64,000 bases of DNA, taken from NCBI RefSeq assembly GCF_025995235.1, contig NZ_BAPT01000008.1, forward strand, positions 1 to 64,000, read 5' to 3'. The notes beneath the pieces were generated by a model. That model saw nothing but the letters and a program-made list of their open reading frames with translations. It did not search any database and was not told the DNA's origin. Each line of letters begins with the position of its first letter. The stretch's first letter is position 1. The position numbers were made by a program, and so were the translations under genes. The stretch is from Ameyamaea chiangmaiensis (GTDB taxonomy: Bacteria > Pseudomonadota > Alphaproteobacteria > Acetobacterales > Acetobacteraceae). Of the stretch, positions 9,230-17,968 are shown piece by piece.

Positions 9230-10360
9230 ATGATCGTGGGTAACAACGTAGCCTTTGTCCCTCTCGGCACTCCGTTTATCAACGAACGGCACTGTGACCA
9301 ACTCATTGCAACGTTGGAGCGACGGTTAGGTGAACCCCTTCAGCGAGCGCCTTCATTTTTCGAGAACGTTGTTCAAGATCCACGCCTCCTTAGTCGGTTC
9401 ATAAGCACTTATATTGGCGACAAACAGAACATGTCACTGTCGAAACTCCGAATTTCCATGTCGACGGAGAAAACTTTCTATATTAACAATACAGGAACTT
9501 TTTTTACGAGTAAAAATTTACTTTTGAATACTCGTAGCGACACATTTGAAGTGGAAGGGTTCAATATTGATGAGGCCATAAAAAATCAAAATAAAAAACT
9601 CGAATCAATTCGCGACCTTGAAAAAAAAGATACTCGAGTGTTCATTTTTGGCAATCCTGACCTGACCGAAGTAAGTTCGGAAACAGATGGATTTTCCAAT
9701 ATAGTCAAAAAATACAGGAATCAGGATCTGGAAAATGCTTGCGTGTGCCTGAGCAGAGCATTTCCCACTGGGCAGAATATATTTGTTTTTATTGTAAGAC
9801 AGGAGTTGGCCTTACAGAATTTATCCTTTTGTCATCAATATATAACCGTCGGGAAATCTATTACTGATTGCAGCGATCGAGATTTAAACGATATATTCGT
9901 GAATATTCCCACTTCTTGGGAAAACTTGTCCGGAATTGTGTCCGGAAATAATAAACGTCTTGAAAAAAATCGAGCAGGCGAGATTGCCTTCGATGCCCGC
10001 AACCAGCGAATAGAAGTCGATGAAACGAAAGTGACACGACGAGACAGAATTTTTTGTCTAGACGGCAACAGTGGCAACGCTCTATGGGGGCCATATGTCA
10101 GCATTGACCCAGGCTCCTACGAAGTAAGATTTGACTTCTCAACCGCGTCAAATTACGGCGAATGTCTGCTGGAAATTCTAGCTGATGTCGGACAGACGCA
10201 TATCAAGAGTGCTATCTATGGCGGGAAGGGACTCGGTCGTTGTCCTGTCGCGACGTTGAGTTTCGACACATTGGCGCCGCTACATGACGTTGAGTTTCGT
10301 ATCGCGATTAAACGTGTGTTCAAAGGAGAAATTTCACGGATTTCTCTCAAAAAGCTATAA
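9230..10360 (+). CDS. Protein of unknown function sharing a C-terminal beta module with the upstream glycosyltransferase
   Basis: I do not recognise the 376-residue protein as a whole. Residues 1 to about 270 show no family motif that I can name, no signal peptide and no membrane segment. Residues of about 275-376 contain NALWGPYVSIDPGSYEVRFDF followed by beta-strand-like segments ending ISRISLKKL. These line up with the C-terminal part of the protein at 7843-8991 (LLYGPYIQLREGDYCIRL). The shared piece resembles a carbohydrate-binding-like beta sandwich, but that is an inference from pattern only. The gene is AT-rich like its neighbour, is followed by a hairpin, and was probably acquired with it. 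A role in making or recognising a surface glycan is suggested by context. Confidence 0.6.
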   Translation: MIVGNNVAFVPLGTPFINERHCDQLIATLERRLGEPLQRAPSFFENVVQDPRLLSRFISTYIGDKQNMSLSKLRISMSTEKTFYINNTGTFFTSKNLLLNTRSDTFEVEGFNIDEAIKNQNKKLESIRDLEKKDTRVFIFGNPDLTEVSSETDGFSNIVKKYRNQDLENACVCLSRAFPTGQNIFVFIVRQELALQNLSFCHQYITVGKSITDCSDRDLNDIFVNIPTSWENLSGIVSGNNKRLEKNRAGEIAFDARNQRIEVDETKVTRRDRIFCLDGNSGNALWGPYVSIDPGSYEVRFDFSTASNYGECLLEILADVGQTHIKSAIYGGKGLGRCPVATLSFDTLAPLHDVEFRIAIKRVFKGEISRISLKKL

Positions 10361-10383
10361 ATTCTCAAGTGACAAGAGGCTCT

Positions 10384-10416
10384 GAAGCTAGGATGTTCGG
10401 TTCTAGCTTCTTCACT
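10384..10416 (+). terminator. Hairpin terminator after the unknown gene
   Basis: GAAGCTAG at 10384-10391 and CTAGCTTC at 10403-10410 form a perfect 8-bp stem with an 11-base loop, followed by a short pyrimidine-rich TTCACT. It lies 24 bp after the stop of the preceding plus-strand gene and before the convergent manC gene. The T tract is weak. Confidence 0.5.
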
Positions 10417-10497
10417 TCGAGAGGAAAACGACGTATCTCCAGATAGTTCTCCGGCTTCCCTTAGCTCCGCTGTCGGCAAGACGAGTTAGAAACACAT

Positions 10498-11958
10498 TTA
10501 CGACCGCGCATAATCGTCTTCGATTCGCACGATGTCGTCCTCTCCAAGATAGGGGCCTGACTGAACTTCGATCAGCGTCAGCGGAATGCGTCCCGGATTC
10601 TCCAGGCGGTGAACGGTACCCAGCGGCAAGTAGATGCTTTCGTTTTCGCGTACCAGCACCTGTTCATCGTCCCGGGTTACCAAGGCGGTCCCCGCGACAA
10701 CAACCCAGTGTTCTGCGCGGTGAAAATGTTTTTGTAGCGAGAGTTTCTGGCCAGCCTCGACGACAATCCGCTTGACCTGAAAACGATCGCCCTGAATCAA
10801 TCCCTCGTAAAAGCCCCAAGGCCGATACATTCGGTTATGCGAGATAGCTTCGCGATGCCCGGCTTCAGTCAAACGCGTCACCATGTGTTTGACGTCCTGA
10901 GCACGATCGCGGTGCGACACCATTACAGCGTCAGACGTAACAACAACAATCAGATCCTCGACACCGGCGACGGTCGCAACGATCCCGTCTGACCGAACGT
11001 AACAATTCCGTGTACGGTCAAGGAACACGTTCCCGTATGTCGCGTTGCCCTCCCCATCTTTGGGGCTAAGTTCCCAAAGTGCATCCCAGCTTCCGATATC
11101 GGACCACTGGAAATGCCCCGGCACCACGGCAGCAAGCCGCGTACGCTCTGCAACAGCATAATCGATTGAAATGGCGGGTGCACCCCGGAAGGATACGTCT
11201 TCCAGCCGCTCGAAATCGGCATCAATGGCGCGGTTGCGGACGGCTGCCTCCACGGCTTGGTAGAGCTCTGGCTCATACCGCCGAAGTTCCGACAGAACTG
11301 TATCGGCACGCATGATGAACATGCCGGAGTTCCATAGGTATCGATCCGACGCCACCAGTTCCCGAGCCTTTTCAAGGCTTGGTTTTTCAACGAAGGACGC
11401 CACATCGAACGCTCCGGCGACGGAGCCTAGTTCCGTCCCTCTTTCGATGTAGCCGTAACCAGTCTCCGCTTTCGTGGGGGAGATGCCGAAGGTCGCGATG
11501 CGGCCATTCCGGGCAGCGTCCTCCGCCACGCGCAAAGCCTCGGCCAGAGCCGAACCTCCCGTGATCGCAGCATCCGCAGCCATCACCCACATCACTGCGG
11601 TGGGGTCGCGTTCAGCGACCAGGAACGCTGCGGCAGCGATCGCTGGCGCCGAGTTACGACCCACGGGCTCCAACACGATACGAGGGTGAGCGATACCAAC
11701 CTCACGCAACTGCTCTGCAATGATGAATCTATGCTCGGCATTGCACACTACAACAGGAGAGTCGCCTGCCACCAGCGCACCTCTGAGGGCCGTTTCCTGC
11801 AACAGAGTATGGTCGGTAAGCAACGGCCAGAACTGCTTCGGAAAACTGCTGCGCGACACCGGCCACAGCCGGCTCCCGGTCCCACCCGACAGAATCACGG
11901 GTATGATAGCCGGTTTGTCGCCGTTGGCAGCGGCAGAAGGGGGTGAGGTTTTAGACAC
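10498..11958 (-). CDS. manC: Mannose-1-phosphate guanylyltransferase / mannose-6-phosphate isomerase
   Basis: The 486-residue protein is a typical fused type II enzyme. The N-terminal nucleotidyltransferase has PVILSGGTGSRLWPVSR and FVEKPSLEKA. The C-terminal cupin isomerase domain (about 370-486) has RPWGFYEGL, QKLSLQKHFHRAEHW and the metal-binding histidines. It makes GDP-mannose (and interconverts mannose 6-phosphate with fructose 6-phosphate) for polysaccharide or lipopolysaccharide synthesis. The start codon appears to be GTG at 11958, because an ATG six bases upstream is in another frame and closes at once. It stands divergently from the capsule export genes kpsE/kpsT and fits the surface-glycan context. 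The alternative names xanB or algA describe the same family. Confidence 0.95.
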   Translation of the reverse strand: MSKTSPPSAAANGDKPAIIPVILSGGTGSRLWPVSRSSFPKQFWPLLTDHTLLQETALRGALVAGDSPVVVCNAEHRFIIAEQLREVGIAHPRIVLEPVGRNSAPAIAAAAFLVAERDPTAVMWVMAADAAITGGSALAEALRVAEDAARNGRIATFGISPTKAETGYGYIERGTELGSVAGAFDVASFVEKPSLEKARELVASDRYLWNSGMFIMRADTVLSELRRYEPELYQAVEAAVRNRAIDADFERLEDVSFRGAPAISIDYAVAERTRLAAVVPGHFQWSDIGSWDALWELSPKDGEGNATYGNVFLDRTRNCYVRSDGIVATVAGVEDLIVVVTSDAVMVSHRDRAQDVKHMVTRLTEAGHREAISHNRMYRPWGFYEGLIQGDRFQVKRIVVEAGQKLSLQKHFHRAEHWVVVAGTALVTRDDEQVLVRENESIYLPLGTVHRLENPGRIPLTLIEVQSGPYLGEDDIVRIEDDYARS

Positions 11959-12232
11959 CGGTCATGCTATCCAGATCGCCGTTTGGTCAGGTATGATGAG
12001 GTGCCTGAATCCGGCACGCAAACTCAATTTCTCGCCTTTTGATTGCCGTGGCCTATCGTCATGTCAACAAAAAGCCATCGGACAGGTCACATGCCCTTTG
12101 CCATTCCGGCGTCACATTCCATGTTCAGGATAAGGCTTGGCCGCTGATCGCGGCTCCTTCCAGGTCCTCATAGGACGCTCGTAACACCCCTTCGGCTTGC
12201 CTAGGCTGGCTGTTTCGGGCAAGGCAGAACAC
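11959..12232. promoter_or_regulatory. Divergent promoter region between manC and kpsE
   Basis: The 274 bp between the divergent starts presumably hold both promoters. No standard -35/-10 pair or operator stood out, and no small gene is supported. Confidence 0.35.
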
Positions 12233-13399
12233 ATGAATCAGGTGTCCCCCCGTTATAACGACGCGCCCATGCGAACACAGGCCTATCGATCGCCTCTTTC
12301 GCCGATGCTCCGGTGGATCAACAACCACCGTGCCTTCTCGGGTTTCGTCGGGGTGCCGACCCTACTGTCGGCCATCTATTTCGCGTTCTTTGCGACGCCT
12401 CAGTATCTATCGGATGCGCAGTTTGTGGTTCGCGGACAGACGACACAATCGGGCTCGATGCTGGCTGGTCTGCTACAGGGGGGTGCAACCGGGGCGACCG
12501 AGGACACATATGCCGTTCAGGATTACCTGATGTCACGCGATGCTGCCGCATTGTTGATCGAGAAACAGAACCTGAAATCGGTTTATGATCCACCTGAGGC
12601 TGACGCCATCGCCCGATTTCCCAATTTCTATTCGGGCAAAACGTTCGAGCACTTTTATGCGTATTACCAGCGCCACGTTGTCGCAGAACTCGACACAACG
12701 ACTGGGCTATCCACACTGCGCGTACGCACCTTTAGCGCCGCCGAATCGCAGCGCATAGCACGCGCCCTGCTTGCCGCGGCCGAAGAGCTTGTCAACAAAA
12801 TGAATGCACGCCAGCGTGCAAACACGATCGAGGCATCACTTAGAGAGCTCGATGACTCGACAAGGCGGCTTTCAGCATTGAATGCCAAGATCGATTCCTA
12901 CCGAAACGAGATCGCCATGCTCGATCCGACGCGCCAGTCGCAGCCCGTGCTGCACGACATCGCGTCGCTCCAGAGCCTGCTGATCACGACGCGCGTGCAA
13001 CTCGCGCAGCTCGAACGATCAACACCAGGTAGCCCCCTGATCCCCGTTTATATGAGGCGGATTGATGCGTTGAACGACGAGATCGCCCACACTGCAACCA
13101 ATGTAACAGGTTCGCAGGATTCACTCGTTCCCAAGATCAGCGCCTACGATGAATTGGTGTTTCAACGGACCCTATTAGAAAAAGAGGTCGCAACAGCTGC
13201 TTCGGCCGTCGAGGCCGCCAAGGTGCAAGCCAATCGTCAGACGCTCTATCTGGACGAGGTCACCCAACCGAACCTGCCCGACTACGCGGCCTATCCTCGC
13301 GGCGTGGCCGACACCGCAATCGTGTTTGCAACGACACTCGGACTTTACCTGATGGTCATGCTGCTGATCGGTGGCGCGAAAGAGCACAAGCTGGTCTGA
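12233..13399 (+). CDS. kpsE: Capsule polysaccharide export inner-membrane protein, KpsE type
   Basis: From the ATG at 12233 the protein is 388 residues. It has the polysaccharide co-polymerase layout: an N-terminal membrane helix (about 32-52, VPTLLSAIYFAFFATPQYLS), a long periplasmic helical region predicted as coiled coil (about 170-340), and a C-terminal membrane helix ending ATTLGLYLMVMLLIGG. KpsE-type proteins bridge the inner-membrane ABC exporter to the outer-membrane channel. The ATG was preferred over an upstream in-frame TTG at 12197 because an AAGGCAG ribosome-binding-like sequence lies about 8 bases before it. kpsT follows 8 bp downstream and a Wza-like gene lies beyond, so this is a capsule-style export locus. 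Confidence 0.85.
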   Translation: MNQVSPRYNDAPMRTQAYRSPLSPMLRWINNHRAFSGFVGVPTLLSAIYFAFFATPQYLSDAQFVVRGQTTQSGSMLAGLLQGGATGATEDTYAVQDYLMSRDAAALLIEKQNLKSVYDPPEADAIARFPNFYSGKTFEHFYAYYQRHVVAELDTTTGLSTLRVRTFSAAESQRIARALLAAAEELVNKMNARQRANTIEASLRELDDSTRRLSALNAKIDSYRNEIAMLDPTRQSQPVLHDIASLQSLLITTRVQLAQLERSTPGSPLIPVYMRRIDALNDEIAHTATNVTGSQDSLVPKISAYDELVFQRTLLEKEVATAASAVEAAKVQANRQTLYLDEVTQPNLPDYAAYPRGVADTAIVFATTLGLYLMVMLLIGGAKEHKLV

Positions 13400-13407
13400 T
13401 CCCACAT

Positions 13408-14055
13408 ATGCTGCGCTGTATTGACGTCACAAAAGACTATCCGGCGCATGGCGGTCGACGCCGTGTGCTCGACCGGGTGAATTTCACCTTGGAGCGCGGC
13501 GAGAAGCTCGGTGTTCTTGGTCGCAACGGTGCGGGCAAGTCGACCCTGATCCGGATCATCGGCGGCGTGGAGCCTCTGAGCGGCGGAAGCGTGGAACGCA
13601 CGATGACCGTCTCGTGGCCTCTGGCCTTTGGCGGCGCGTTTCAGGGAAGCCTGAGCGGCCTCGACAACCTTCGGTTCATCTGCCGGATCTATGGTCTCGA
13701 CTACGCACCCACCCGCGCATTCGTGGATGACTTCGCAGAGCTTGGATCCCAACTGGGTGAACCGGTCAAGACATACTCGTCAGGTATGCGCGCGCGTCTG
13801 GCGTTCGCCTTGTCGATTGTGATCGAGTTCGATTGCTACCTGATCGATGAGGTGATCATGGTTGGCGACGCGCGTTTTCACAGGCGTTGTCAGGAAGAAC
13901 TCTTCGAAAAGCGTCACGACCGGGCCATGATTGTGGTGTCGCACGATATGGGTTTCATGCGTGACACCTGCGACCATATGGCCGTCATCAACCAAGGACT
14001 TTTTACCCGGTACGACGACAATGCAGAAGCTATTGCGACGTACGAGGCTCTTTGA
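13408..14055 (+). CDS. kpsT: Polysaccharide ABC exporter ATP-binding protein, KpsT type
   Basis: The 215-residue ATPase is of the short KpsT/Wzt-like size. It has Walker A GRNGAGKST (about residues 44-52), the signature YSSGMRARLAFA, Walker B CYLIDEV and the H-loop VVSHD. It would power export of a capsular or lipid-linked glycan across the inner membrane together with a KpsM-type permease. No permease gene is present in this window, which is unusual because kpsM normally adjoins kpsT. The permease must be encoded elsewhere or be replaced. It lies 8 bp after kpsE and was presumably co-transcribed with it. Confidence 0.9.
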   Translation: MLRCIDVTKDYPAHGGRRRVLDRVNFTLERGEKLGVLGRNGAGKSTLIRIIGGVEPLSGGSVERTMTVSWPLAFGGAFQGSLSGLDNLRFICRIYGLDYAPTRAFVDDFAELGSQLGEPVKTYSSGMRARLAFALSIVIEFDCYLIDEVIMVGDARFHRRCQEELFEKRHDRAMIVVSHDMGFMRDTCDHMAVINQGLFTRYDDNAEAIATYEAL

Positions 14056-14127
14056 AGTCAAAGCTTGCTAACTGACGCACGCCAACGGTGAACGTCGGGA
14101 GAACAGGAGCCGCCGGTGGCCGGCCTT

Positions 14128-14160
14128 AGCCGAAAGCAAAAGCTCTCGGCTATTTCTTCC
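14128..14160 (+). terminator. Candidate terminator after kpsT
   Basis: AGCCGA (14128-14133) pairs with TCGGCT (14146-14151), with an inner AGC/GCT pairing around an AAAA loop. A T-rich ATTTCTTCC follows. It lies between the kpsT stop and the convergent end of the wza-like gene. In the minus direction no T tract follows. Confidence 0.5.
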
Positions 14161-14168
14161 CAGATTGA

Positions 14169-15401
14169 TTACTTTGCGATCCAAGCTGCGGTGATCGCCG
14201 GGCTGACCAGCGTTCCGATCAACTGGTTCATCTTGTAGAACCGGTTGATCCGCGCATTGGCGATCAGCAGCACGTCCTTGGTCTTCATCGGAATCCGCTG
14301 CGCCAGGAAATAGCTGCTCGGGTTCATCATATCGAGCTGATAGACGACCGGCGTTCCGATCGGGGTCGCCGGGGTCGTGAGGCCCAGCTGCCGCGCCGCG
14401 ACAGGGTCCTCGAAACGGAACAGGAAAGCGGCGTTCGGATCAGCCCGTGTATCAGCAGGTCCACCCACGCGCGCGAGTGCTTCGGCGAGCGACACATTGG
14501 GCGATTTGAACGGCGTTTCCGTCGCGTCCTTCCCGGCGGCCCCAAAGACCGTATAGGTGCGCGGCTGGTAGATGACGTGAATACGATCTCCCGGCCGGGC
14601 GCGGATGTCTTCACGGGGGAATGATTCCAGCGTCCCGAGATCGGTCGCCCCCGTGCGGTCGCCGCGAACGAGCTGCACGTGCGTATCCTCGGGCGAGTAG
14701 GTCGCACCGCCGGCGATCGCGATGACGTCCGACAGACGCTCCTGCGCCGTGCTGAGCACAACGCGCCCGGGGTGATGCACTTCGCCCGAGACGATCACGG
14801 TATTGGCAATGTCACTCGAAATTCGCACCATGACCTGCGGGTTCTGGGATTTGCTCCCCAGACTGCGCCGGATATTCTCGGCGAGATCCTGCGGCGTCAT
14901 GCCGGCCGCACGCATCCGGCCCACATAGGGCACCGAAATCGTGCCATCGGCTTCCACCTGCGTGGGTGGCAGGTTCTGGTTGGTGACACTTGCCGCCGGA
15001 CCCGGCGCCGACGCGCCCTCACCCGCCGCCGCGCTCGCGCCCCCCCCGCCGGAAGAGGCGAACAGCCCGCTGCCCAGTTCGAACACCGTGATCGTCAGAA
15101 CGTCGCCGGCGCCGATACGATCGTTATGCGAAAACGGGTTGTTGGCCGCATCGAGGCTGGAGATCAGAGGCGGCACTTCGGAGGCCAGGATCGCCGCGAT
15201 CTGCGGCGTTACGGGCAGGATTTCAAACCCCAGAGGATTGTGTGCCTGATCCTTCTGCGCGTTCAGCACACTGCGTTCGGTGGGTCCGCTGTCGGGCATG
15301 GCACTGCAGCCCGATAACGCCAGACCCATGACCGTACCCAGGATGGCGGCTTTCGACCCGGCACGGGCTGACATGACAGACGAAGAGAAACCGAAGCGCA
15401 T
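14169..15401 (-). CDS. Outer-membrane polysaccharide export lipoprotein, Wza/KpsD family
   Basis: The 410-residue protein has a lipoprotein signal ending LALSGCS (lipobox Cys at about residue 32) followed by a Poly_export domain. That domain contains IGAGDVLTITVFELG and ISVPYVGRMRAAGMTPQDL, and SLBB-like segments follow. Such proteins form the outer-membrane channel for capsule or exopolysaccharide. A Gly/Ala/Ser-rich insert (about residues 113-133) separates the first strands of the export domain. It begins 6 bp after the stop of the upstream GT4 gene on the same strand, so it is probably the distal gene of the fatty acid hydroxylase - GT4 - GT4 - exporter run. Together with KpsE and KpsT it makes an envelope-spanning exporter lacking only the permease. 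Confidence 0.9.
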   Translation of the reverse strand: MRFGFSSSVMSARAGSKAAILGTVMGLALSGCSAMPDSGPTERSVLNAQKDQAHNPLGFEILPVTPQIAAILASEVPPLISSLDAANNPFSHNDRIGAGDVLTITVFELGSGLFASSGGGGASAAAGEGASAPGPAASVTNQNLPPTQVEADGTISVPYVGRMRAAGMTPQDLAENIRRSLGSKSQNPQVMVRISSDIANTVIVSGEVHHPGRVVLSTAQERLSDVIAIAGGATYSPEDTHVQLVRGDRTGATDLGTLESFPREDIRARPGDRIHVIYQPRTYTVFGAAGKDATETPFKSPNVSLAEALARVGGPADTRADPNAAFLFRFEDPVAARQLGLTTPATPIGTPVVYQLDMMNPSSYFLAQRIPMKTKDVLLIANARINRFYKMNQLIGTLVSPAITAAWIAK

Positions 15402-15407
15402 CGGGGG

Positions 15408-16730
15408 TCAGGCCTTTGTGGTGGGGGCGGAAGCAAGGACGGAGTGATACAGCCCCGCCAGTCGTTGACAATAGGAGGTCATATCAAATCGCGCGGCCTG
15501 TCCGCGGCCCGCAGCCGCAAGGCCATCGCACAACGCATCGTCCGCGTCGAGTCGGCGGATCGCTCTGGCGATCGCATCCACGTCGTAGGCATCGGTCTGA
15601 AGCGCCGCATCGCCGCTCACCTCCGGCAGCGCGCCCTCGGCCGAGACAAGCGCGGGGACACCGCAACTCATCGCCTCCAGCACCGGCAGACCGAACCCTT
15701 CGCTCAGGGATGGAAACAGCAGCGCACGGGCCATGCGGAGAAGCGCGAACAGGGTGCGTTCAGGCAGATAATCGATCATCACGATCCGGCCCGCGGCAAT
15801 GCCACGATCCAGGTAACGCAGTTCGCGCTCCGACTTCCACGCCATGGCGCCCACCAGAACCAGCTTGCGCGCACACCCGGACGCCAGAAAGGCCTCAATC
15901 AGCCGACCGATGTTCTTCTTGGGCTCGAGTGAGCCAAAGAACAGGAAGTAGCTCTGTGGCAGGAGGCCGAAATCGGCGTCAATCTCGGCCTTACACTCGG
16001 CGTCGCTGCGCTCCATGGCCACCGGGGAGGGGCTGAACGACTGGTAAGTGTTGTGCAGCTTGCCATCGCTGGACGGAAAGAACGACACGATGTCGCGACG
16101 CGACGCCTCCGACACCGTACACAGGGCATCCGCCTGCGCGCAGATCGTATTCATCAGGCGGTAGTAATACGGCTTGTCGTCCAGCGTCGTGTAGGGAAGC
16201 CGCAGCGGCACGACATCATGGATGGTGTAGATATTGGCCGCGCCCTCGATCATCACCGGCAGGGGATAGGTCCAGTGCATGATCGCGGGCGGCGTGTCCA
16301 TCCGCAGCCGCGTCAGGCGCCCCGTGCGGCGGAAATGGCGCGCCGCGCGCTGAAACAGGCCGTCAGCGTTGAACAGTCGCGTGAATGCTGGCAGCCGGTC
16401 GGCGAACGGACGGCTGTCGACGCGCCCGGTGAGGGTGATCTCCTGCGGCGCCGGTGCGTGCAGGTCGGCCCGCCGCTCCCGTATCCAGCGCTTTGAAAAG
16501 GGCGCCGGACGCTTGCCGGGCGGCTGCTCCAGACGATCGAAAAACCGCACCTCGCGCAGCGCAGGGTCCGATCCGGTCGGAATGTCCAGACCATACAGCA
16601 TGTCGACCGGATGCCCCATGCGCTCCAGCGCGCGGGTCAGCGTACGGGCATAGGTCGCAACCCCTGTCCCGCGTTCGAGGGCGAGATTGAATCCGTCGAC
16701 GCCTATCCGCGCGACCGTCTGATCAGCCAT
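15408..16730 (-). CDS. GT4 family glycosyltransferase
   Basis: The protein is 440 residues from the ATG at 16730, chosen because GGAGG lies 9 bases upstream. An open frame continues 54 bases further to a TTG without a better site. It starts RIGVDGFNLALERGTGVATY, the nucleotide-sugar fold of retaining GT-B glycosyltransferases. It carries FFGSLEPKKNIGRLIEAF and the donor-binding PSLSEGFGLPVLEAMSCG with the GT4 EX7E-type motif. It likely adds a sugar such as mannose (GDP-mannose is supplied by ManC) during glycan assembly. The neighbouring gene at 16794-17966 is a close paralogue, suggesting tandem duplication. Confidence 0.9.
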   Translation of the reverse strand: MADQTVARIGVDGFNLALERGTGVATYARTLTRALERMGHPVDMLYGLDIPTGSDPALREVRFFDRLEQPPGKRPAPFSKRWIRERRADLHAPAPQEITLTGRVDSRPFADRLPAFTRLFNADGLFQRAARHFRRTGRLTRLRMDTPPAIMHWTYPLPVMIEGAANIYTIHDVVPLRLPYTTLDDKPYYYRLMNTICAQADALCTVSEASRRDIVSFFPSSDGKLHNTYQSFSPSPVAMERSDAECKAEIDADFGLLPQSYFLFFGSLEPKKNIGRLIEAFLASGCARKLVLVGAMAWKSERELRYLDRGIAAGRIVMIDYLPERTLFALLRMARALLFPSLSEGFGLPVLEAMSCGVPALVSAEGALPEVSGDAALQTDAYDVDAIARAIRRLDADDALCDGLAAAGRGQAARFDMTSYCQRLAGLYHSVLASAPTTKA

Positions 16731-16793
16731 GGCGGGAAGCCTCCGTAAAACCGTTCGTGCGCGCCAAGGCGCAGCGCGGCGCAAGGGAGTGTC

Positions 16794-17966
16794 TCATCTC
16801 ACGCTGTCCCGTGCGGCCGCCGGGCTGGCGAGGCCCCGATAAAACGACCCCAGACGCGCCGCGTAGCCGTCCAATGTGAAGTCGGCGGCCCGGACAAGGC
16901 CGGCCGCACGCAGGGCGCCGCAGCGGGCGTCATCGACGTCGAGGCAACGCAGCGCGTCGGCCAACGCGTCGCCGTCGCGCGCCTCGACCAGAAGCGCCGC
17001 GCCCCCCGCGATCTCTTCCGTCGCGTGGCCCGCGCTTGTCACCACCGGGGTCCCCAGGGTCATGGCCTCGGCAATCGGCAGACCGAACCCTTCGGCCAGC
17101 GACGGAAAAACCACGGCGCGTGCCTCGCGCATGGCGCGGATCAACATCGCGCGGCTGCACCACGACACCTGATGCACCCGCTCGGGCGCGGGATGGGCCG
17201 CCAGCGCGGCCAGTTCGCCCTCGGCGCCGAACCCGGGCGTGCCGATCAGAATGAGGGGCCGCCGGGTGCCGGAGCGTCCATGGGCGGTAATCAGGCGACC
17301 GATATTCTTGCGTCTCTCGAGGCTGCCGAAATAGAGGAATCCGCCTGATGGAACCGGGGACGCCACGGTGTGCGACGCGGCAAGATCCTCCTCGGGGAAC
17401 CAGACGGCCTGCGACAGCATGGCGATCCGCCGGGCCGGAATACCCAGAACCGCCACGATGTCTCGGCGCACCGCCTCCGAGATCGTGACCACGGCCGCCG
17501 CGTCACGACAACATTGCGCCAGCCGTCGCGCGAGGCGCGCCTTCGGCGTGTCGCTCAGATCGGGATGCAGCAGGGGGATAAGGTCATGGATCGTCACCAC
17601 GTTGGGAACGCCCGGCCAGCGCAGAGGCAGCGGACAGGTCCAGTGCATGACGTCCGGCGCGCCGGAGGCCCGCAGCAGCGTCGGCACACGCGCCCAGCGG
17701 TCACGGATCTCGGCGGTGCGATACAGATCGCGTCCGGTGAAGGAGGGGCCGGTCGGGCGCAGGCGGCGGCTCGGCAGAAGACTTCGGGCAGCCCGACACG
17801 TGCGCCGCGCCGGACTGCGTGGCTGCTCCACGCCGGCCATGTCGTCGTCGACCCACGCCGTGCCCAGCCCCGCGCGATGACAGGCCTCGGCAAGAACCCG
17901 GGCATAGGTCGCAACCCCGGTACCCCCGGCGCGACCGGTATTGCGCGTGTCGAGGCCGATGCGCAT
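16794..17966 (-). CDS. GT4 family glycosyltransferase
   Basis: The protein is 390 residues from the ATG at 17966. The open frame extends further upstream, but that part overlaps the fatty acid hydroxylase gene and is not real coding. It starts MRIGLDTRNTGRAGGTGVA and carries YFGSLERRKNIGRLITAH and PSLAEGFGLPIAEAMTLG, the hallmarks of GT4 retaining transferases. It shares order and motifs with the GT4 protein encoded next downstream, but has a shorter middle region. The ATG lies 2 bp after the hydroxylase stop, implying coupling. Donor and acceptor are unknown. Mannosyl transfer is plausible given ManC in the locus. Confidence 0.9.
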   Translation of the reverse strand: MRIGLDTRNTGRAGGTGVATYARVLAEACHRAGLGTAWVDDDMAGVEQPRSPARRTCRAARSLLPSRRLRPTGPSFTGRDLYRTAEIRDRWARVPTLLRASGAPDVMHWTCPLPLRWPGVPNVVTIHDLIPLLHPDLSDTPKARLARRLAQCCRDAAAVVTISEAVRRDIVAVLGIPARRIAMLSQAVWFPEEDLAASHTVASPVPSGGFLYFGSLERRKNIGRLITAHGRSGTRRPLILIGTPGFGAEGELAALAAHPAPERVHQVSWCSRAMLIRAMREARAVVFPSLAEGFGLPIAEAMTLGTPVVTSAGHATEEIAGGAALLVEARDGDALADALRCLDVDDARCGALRAAGLVRAADFTLDGYAARLGSFYRGLASPAAARDSVR

Positions 17967-17968
17967 GG

